This document shows, one piece after another, positions 50,001 to 59,000 of a DNA stretch of 64,000 nt (position 1 is the first letter of the stretch; the number at the start of each line of letters is the position of its first letter). The notes beneath the pieces are model-generated. The model ran no database searches. It saw nothing but the letters and a program-made list of their open reading frames with translations, and was not told the DNA's origin. Both the position numbers and the translations under genes were made by a program. Origin of the DNA: Spisula solida. Its lineage: Eukaryota; Mollusca; Bivalvia; Venerida; Mactridae. The stretch lies in assembly GCA_947247005.1 (NCBI GenBank), contig OX365953.1:26782784-26846783 (forward strand). Reading direction: 5' to 3'.

Positions 50001-53000
50001 ATTTTAAGAACATGTACTAACACAGTTCAGAACAAATACTTAATCACATCGAAAATGTTCCATAATATTTTGTAACAATTTTAAGTTTTATGAAGTGACA
50101 TTAATTGAAGGATATTAACGTATAGCAGTAATAAAGTTTAGGATAATGTACCTAATAGTATCCTTTGGATTTGAAAGTTACCTAGTGACCACATAAAACA
50201 TTAACTAAGTGACTATACTGATCTATTAGTGAACAAGGGACTACCATTACATTTTACAATTTCATAAGACTATTTTATGCATCTGTAATTACTTAGTGAA
50301 ATACTGATCTTTAAGGGAACAATGGAATAACTTTACATTTTACAATTTCATGAGACTTTTTTATGGATCTGTAATTACTTAGTGAAATACTGATCTTTTA
50401 GTGAACAATGGACTAACATTACATTTTACAATTTCATGAGACTATTTTATGGATCTGTAATTACTTAGTGAAATACTGATCTTTTAGTGAACAATGGACT
50501 AACATTACATTTTACAATTTCATGAGACTATTTTATGGATCTGTAATTACTTAGTGAAATACTGATCTTTTAGTGAACAATGGACTAACATTACATTTTA
50601 CAATTTCACGAGACTATTTTATGGATCTGTAATTACTTAGTGAAATACTGATCTTTAAGGGAACAATGGACTAACATTACATTTTACAATTTCATGAGAC
50701 TTTTTTATGGATCTTTAATTACTTTAATAGTTAGTGAAATACTGTTCTCTCGGTGAATGAGGTACAAAGTCCTGTGGTTTAAAATTTAAGGTCTTGTGTC
50801 TGAACATTCAAAGCCCCATGGTTTAACATTTAGGGTCTTGAGTCAGGACATTCAAAGTCCTGTGGTTTAACATTCAGGGTCTTGTGTCTGAACATTCAAA
50901 GCCCCATGGTTTAACATTTAGGGTCTTGAGTCAGGACATTCAAAGTCCTGTGTTTTAACCTTAAGAGTCAAGCGTCTGAACATATTGGATGGAGGTGCAT
51001 ACTTTAAATGAGATTTTCTATGCGAGGAATATGAGTGAATTGTAGAGGTGACTATTGAGTCCACTTTTGACTATTGCAATACTATTGCTTTTGCTGGAAG
51101 TACTATTGCGATACTATTGTATCGCTGGAGACTATTGCGATACTATTGCAATAGTTGTTGCCAAGGTTTGAAACCAGAGATTAACTTGTAAATGCCAATT
51201 TGCACTGCGTAAGATATCACTTTGTTGTACAACATACTGATCCACTTTTTGTAGAAATTATTTAAAATGAATTGTGAAGAAATAGATTAATAACATTTAC
51301 CTAAATACTGCTGTTTTGATGCATGGACTTATTTAAAATAAGTTTTTTCAACGAGAAAGGAAGTTTTTTTAATTAACAATAAACTTTATTTATAAAAAGG
51401 AAACTATCGTAACTATCGATAGTTGAGCTAACTATCGGCGATAGTTATTGGATCGATACTTTTACTATCGATCCATACTATCGGGGCACTCGGGATCGCA
51501 ATGCATCGATAGTTCGATGCATCGGTCCACCCCTAGTGAATTGAAGATAAAATCAAGTCCATGAAAACATGGTAAGATACAGCAAGTTAACCAAGATTAT
51601 AAACCGGTTTTATCCGGCCATTGTGATAGCAGCCATATATACAGTGTACAGTACACATCTCAATCTACAACAAGAATCATTGTACTATAAGACTCAAGGA
51701 TTAGACAAGTATGTTGGTAACGCATCACAAGCTAAGGGGAGAGCCTGGAAAAGTATTGTCTGGAAGGGCCTTTGGCATGGAGGTATGTATGAAAGATAAC
51801 ACATAGTTTAAGCCTAGGTCCCAATGAGCATTTTTTGCCTCGGTATTCCCGGTGCAAATTAATGAGCATTCAGTACATCGGGAACAGGTTCCTTGTGGTC
51901 TAGGGAAGCTTTGAGGAAGTCATGAAACAGTTTGTGATATCGGAAGGTATTGTGATGAATCCTGTGGTATCGGAAGAAATCGGGAGAGCATCGCCAATGT
52001 GGAATTCCTCAGTGGGACCTAGGCTTTAAATAGTTACATAATAAAATCACAAAAACAATCCCAACTTCAGAACTTTATATTATATTTATTTCACATACAA
52101 CTCAAAGAGATTTCACTGTCCAACTCAACAAATTTATTTCAAACAAATTATAGTTATGTATGAAATTTTAAAGTAACTTAGAGATGTTTTACTGCTAAGA
52201 TTTTTGACCAATTAATGTTCTGACACCTGTAATGTACTTGTAAACAGATAAGGATGGAATGGCACTTTAAGGCTTCCGTAGTTCACATCCTAGTAAATGC
52301 CTTAATATACATGCATCACACACTAAAAGGATATCACATGATCAAGGTCTAGCATAAGTATTTGGGGTCAATGGCCAGTGATGTGATGTACAAACTTTGA
52401 AAGATATTTGGTCAAAATCACTTTCATGACGTTTATCAAGACGATAAATTTCTGAGTAGAGGCTATGATCCCTTATTTTCCAGCGAATTGCATGCTTAGT
52501 GGTAGACCTTTTACAGTTCACCATTGTTTATTGTAGGTCTTAGGATGCAGGCAAGAGCTGTGGACATGAATAAATGTGAGTACAAATGTACAATCGACTT
52601 CATAGATAATGCTTGGCACAATAAGGACTACTTCCCTACAGCTGATGCAATCATCTTTCAAGGAGGAAGGCTACCAAGGACACCACCACGAAGAGCCCAT
52701 TCCAAACAAGTGTATGTATTCACCACTATCGAGTCCCCTCTACACTTATCATTCAGTAATGGAGGAAAAGCTTGGCATAATGCGATGAACTGGACCATGA
52801 CATATAGGGTAGACTCAGATATACTGTATAAATATGGATCATTTAAACCCAAAACAACGAGCACCATGTCCAAACAAGAACTTTCTGAAGCTTTTGACAA
52901 TAAAACAAAAGATGTAGCCTGGTTAGTGAGTGATTGTAAAACTGAAGGTCACCGGGAACAATACGTACAGCAACTTCAGAAATACATCAAAGTTGACGTG

Positions 53001-56000
53001 TATGGGAAGTGCGGCAATTTTAAAAACTGCACAAAGGAAGAAGGATTTAAATGTTTAGAAACCATTGGTAAAGACTATAAATTCTATCTTTCATTTGAAA
53101 ACTCTATGTGCAAAGACTATATGACTGAAAAGGTTTTTGTTTGGTTTCAAATGAATATTGTAAATGTGGTTCGAGGAGCCATGAACTATGACAACTTATT
53201 GCCACCGCATACATATATTGATGCCCATAAATTCCAGTCCATACAGGAACTAGGCCAATTCCTTAAACAACTTGGCCAAGACAAAGAAGAGTACATTAAA
53301 TATTTACTTGAGAAAGATAAATACGAAACTGAAAACATGCATTCACAATTTCAGAGAGCTTACTGTGAACTGTGTAAACGACTTCAAGATGTTGATAAAT
53401 ATAGGAATACATATCAAAGTATTAATCAGTGGTGGTCACAGGACACTTGTAAAAGAGTGGTCACGGATATTAAGTAAATAGTTATTTTAATACTAATGAT
53501 GAGTCATTATAATAAATGCCGATTATTACTTAAAAAAAAATCGTTGTTATTTGCTTCCATTTTCCCTACTTTCGCTTTTGATTGTGATTTTCACAGGCAT
53601 GTTATTCTTACAATGCACGGTGTCTACGCACATTTTACTACTTCCTTTACAGAAAAATAGCGTCCGCAGAGATGAAATTTACATTCAGAATTGTAATGTA
53701 CATTTTCTATTCACGTGTACAAAGAAACTGACTTATATTAATTAGTATAATAAAAATTCAGGTATTGATATTTGTTTATGTATTAGGGTTAAACACTCTT
53801 TCTCAATTACATTCAGTGGTCATTACACCTAACTAGTTTTCCTGGATTGTATTCTAACCAGTACTAGATTACCCTTTCACAAGGAACCAGAAACTTTTCC
53901 ACATGTGAAGGTAAATCAACATTGTTGTCAAATTTTCAATGGAGGGAATGACCTGCTGTGACTGGAAATCAAACCCGGGGTACACTAACCACTGGACCCG
54001 ATTTGTTTATCAACAAATATCTCAGACTAAGAATGTTTATCGACAAATATCTCAGACTGAGAATGTTTATCAACAAATACCTCAGACTGAGAATGTTTAT
54101 CAATAAAATACCTCAGCCTGAGAATGTTTATCAATGAATTATCTCAGACTATGTTCATCAATGAATGCCTCAGACTGTGTCTGTTTATCAATGAATTACA
54201 TCAGACTGAGAATGTTTATCAATGAATAACCTCAGACTGTGTCTGTTTATAAATGAATAACCTCAGTCTGAGTATGTTTATCAATAATTACCTCAGACTT
54301 TGTCTGTTTATCAATGAATTACCACAGACTATGTCTGTTCATCAATGAATACCTCAGACTGAGAATTTTTATCAATGATTAACTCGGACTTTGTCTGTTT
54401 ATCAATAAACTATCTCAGACTGTGTCTGTTAATCAATTATTTACCCCATACAGAGAATGTTTATCACTTACTTACCTCAGACTGTGTCTGTTTATCAATG
54501 AATGCCTCAGACACAGGGGTGTCAACAGGGCCAAATAAAAAATCAGGAAAATCATATGCGGCCGACCATTTTTGCCAAACAAGAGGCCTTCAATGACACT
54601 GTTTCAATAATTAACTCAGTTTGTATTGAAGAAAATCCTTCAAAGCAGATTAAATTTACCATAACTTTGCCATTTTTTAATATATTTTCATCAAATAACT
54701 TATATTTTGGTCAGAAGCCATTGCTCTATCAGAAATGATAAATCCGGAATTCCGGATAAATCAGGAAAATTGACACCCCTGCAGACAGTGTCTGTTTATC
54801 AATGAATACCTCAGACTGAGTATGTTTATGAATGATTACCCCAGACTTTGTCTGTTTATCAATGATTTACCTCGGATGCAGTCTGTTTATCAATGAATTA
54901 CCACAGACTATGTTAATCAATGATTTACCTCAGATTCAGCGTGTTTATCAGCAGCCTCGAGTTTATCAGCTTCCTCATAACCATCAGATGGTGCTACACT
55001 GTAATATGTCTTCGTCTCTACACTGTATGCTAACATCGGTGGCTCTACACCACATAAGTATTCTCCGAACACACGTAACTTTTCAACACGCAAACAATCC
55101 CTCGCACTGTCCTGTAAAATGTAAGACCAAAAATTGTCATTAGATTAAAACAATGAATTTGAGTACAAGCATCAGTAAATTATAAACTGAACTAAATGTA
55201 AAATTCCGTGTATATTAACATCGTAGACAAATATGTTGGGACAAAATTAAGGAATTAGTCTCTCATAACTTGCAAAACATAGCCTCTATAATAATAGGGA
55301 GGTTCAAAACATTATGTGTAATAGGTACAACTATGTGAATACTACTTTTGCGCATTTTGTCATTCAAGTGTGTGTAGTTTGTACATGTAAAGGACATAAG
55401 ACAAACACAATTATTTTGTGTATTACGTCACATCAATAACGCTCATATCAAGCGACAGCTCTGTGTAACAATAACTTTATTTTGACAACACAGTATGTTA
55501 AGTATGTATGAACAGGGGTGACAACAGGGCCAAATTAAAAATCAGGAAAATCATATGCGGCTCACCATATTTGCAAAACAAGAGGCCTTCAATGACATTT
55601 TTTTCATAATTGACTCAGTTTGTGTTGAAAAAATCCTTCAGAGCATATTAAATCTACCATACCTTGGTCATTTCTTGAGATATTTACATTAAATTACTTT
55701 TATTCTAGTCAAAAGCCATTGTTCTTTCATAAATGATAAATCCGGAATTCAGGATAAATCAGGAAAATTGACACCCCTCATAAAGTAAACGTGTAGACAT
55801 ACCCGATCTATGTCCTCTCTAACATATGTACTGTTGAGCGGTGTACTGAGTAATGGTACAAATCCAGACATCATCGTATCCTCAGACAATATCACAGGAT
55901 CCAGACCTATACAATAACAAGAGATGTTTGTAAAACACGTACGCCCCCAAGGCAGCTCAATAGCCAGAATTGGTAAAGGTCACAGTGACCTTGACCTACT

Positions 56001-59000
56001 GACCTCAAAATCAATAGGGGTCATCTACTGTTGATGACCAACCATCATGTAAAGTGTGAAAATCCTAGGGTAAAGCATTCTTGAGTTATTGAACGGAAAC
56101 CATTTGGTCTACCGACAGACCAACCAACGGACAAAGACGGGGAGCATAAAAATATAATATAAACGTCATACAAATAATGCTTACAATTAAGAATATGGTC
56201 GCTGTATAGTCAATACCTCAAATCTCAGGTATATTTATCAAAAATTTGGCTGCAGCCTGAAATGTGAGAGGTTTTGCACCTTTAAATATAGAGTTGCACC
56301 CCAATTTTTCACAGTTTCTATGCAGCGAAATAAAGTTTCATGAAAATAGCACCAATCTGACCGACGCACCCCACTACCCTACAAAACTATGCTAAATCAT
56401 ACATGACAAACAAAACCAGTGCAAGTATTTCATACAACATTATAACAGCTATTACTGACATACAGATTCTGCTTCCAATAATACAAATCAGTGTTAATTG
56501 GCGATTTATTCCCAACAATGTTTACTTTCTATTTTGCATACAGTTCTTCTACTTCTACTTCGTTTCTCGTCAAAGTCCGCTTAGCAGACATAATAACGAG
56601 AGTTCTGGTCATGTGATACATTTTGCAACAAGCGATCTGATTGGACAACCTAGTTTTAAGTTTATACTTATCACACAGGGAAATGTTTCAGCTTTAGTTG
56701 GCACAAATTTGTGTATTGATCTCCAATAGTATAAAAGTTACAGGGAGCCATGTACATGTAGTGCTGATCATGTAGATAAAATCAAGAAATTCTGACCAAC
56801 AGTTAGCGAGGAGTTCAACACACAGGATTTTTCACTATGGAGTGTATAGTAAAAGTAACAAAGTGCCATAACTCTGGTAAATATTGACGCAGCACAATTC
56901 CATCCTTTACAGTCATCTATACATTCAGGTTGTTTATCTGTGAAAGTTTGAAGAAATTCCATCCAGCAGTTAATGAGGAGTTCAACACACAGATTTGTGT
57001 GACATACTTGCTGACAGACAGACGGACGGCACAAATGCTATATACACCCCACTCTAAAGAGTAGGCGCACAATAAGGATCATGGACATAGGCACTTGGTT
57101 CCAAATTATCTGAAGGTATAGTCCAGAGAATTTGACACGACTCTCGAACTTCTATTAGCATAATTTCACAGCTGACTTATTCGCTTTATTTATATCCCCA
57201 GTGTTATGTTTTCATAAGCGGGGAATATCACGAAGACGCTCAAGGTGTAATACCAACACAAATCTGAAGGACCGATATTGCACGATTTGCTCGCGGAAAT
57301 TTATTTATGCAACTCAAGAACCTTGTAATATATTCATGCATATAGGTCAGGATCATGTCAAATTCTCTGTGCTATACCCTATATAAAGAGAAGGTAGTGG
57401 AGTGGCCACATTTAGCCGCAACAGATATGACGTCACAAAAACTGAAATCAGTGTATGCTGTGAAAACTGTAGAAAAACTGGGTACCAGCTTTCGTAATGT
57501 CATATCCAGTGCGGCTAAACATGGCCACTGCACTACCTTCTCTTTGTATTTGGTACTTCAATGTGTAAGGACTTGACAAATACTGAAACCATGTGCCTAT
57601 GGTCATGGATCCATGATTGACCCTCTTTGATACAACAGGATACCTACCCTGATCTCTTTCTGTATAAAACTTGACCACATGTGATGTATCCATTTCTTTG
57701 AGTATATTACATAGTGTGGCTGTACAACACCATACATCTATATCAGGGCTGAAAATACAATAGTTAACATACAAGTATACATCATTCACACATCAAACGT
57801 TTGACACATTGAGAAATACCTTAAGAAGTGGATTATTAACACATTGAGAAATACCTTAAGAAGTGGATTATTAATACATTGAGAAATGCCTTAAGAAGCG
57901 GAATATTACTTTTTCATTATTTTCATCTGTACCTGGTTCTTTAAAACATTTCAAAATTAACAGTTACAGACTCTACAGATACGGATTGAACGTAAAAAAC
58001 ACTTTCAGTAAACGCAAAGTAAACACACAAACATAAACAATTCATCATCAACCATTTTGCATACATGGCACAGCATTTTTATAAACAATGACACTTCAGG
58101 TGCACATAACCAAGATGAAAGGTGAAATCAGGGATTATCTTATACATCCTTCAGATTGTAAGATAAAAACAATCCTTAGTATCAAATATTTTTTTGTTAA
58201 CATATTATTAAATCACGTCGATTATGAAACAACTTCTTAAAGGGTATGTTAATCACTCTCGACATTTTATTCCTGATTTTTAGTTGTAATTTGTGGCCAA
58301 TGGGTTTTATCCCTGCGTAATTGGCCAATGACCCCGCTTCCAGGGAGAGACAAAAAGTTTGTATGATACTATCAAAACTGGTGAGCTGCCCTAGCCTCTT
58401 CTGAATAGACTCCTTGGTTTTTCTACCCTGCCCAGTTTATAGTACTGTTACACACTAGACTAGCTCTAGGATTCCAACCAGTTCAATTCTAGTTGGGTGA
58501 GAAACACTGAAAAGCGTTTTTCAGAAATTTCCAGTGCCCAGGCCGACAATCGAACTAGAGACCTCATGATAGGTAGTCGAGAGTGTAAACCACTCGGCCA
58601 CTGTTCCATCATTCATTCCTGGTGAATTGCATCGCCATGAGGGCATCAGAGAGACATCGCCATGAGGGCATCAGAGAGACGCTAGCTTTCACAATTACGC
58701 TAAGCATCTAACAAGGGAATTAAGTGCAGTATCATATGTGCGTCATCATTGACCAGGGGTGTTATTCAATATTGATCTTATTTGACTTAAGGATAACCAA
58801 TCAGATCGCACCATATTAAACTCTTGGTCAGTAACAAGCGATATGATAAGCCATCCTTATTCTCCCATTAAATAAGATCAATATTGAATACCACCCCTGT
58901 AAGTCATTTTCGTTATTGTACCGTAACAAAGTTTGATAGAACAGCTGATAAAACAGAATATTCACGAATTCCAGTACAGTGTTGTCGTACTATAGCATAG

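Noticed and set aside
53532..53540. Run of A after the fucosyltransferase as a retrogene tail
   Set aside because: The gene has a spliced intron and only nine A residues, so retrocopy origin is not supported.
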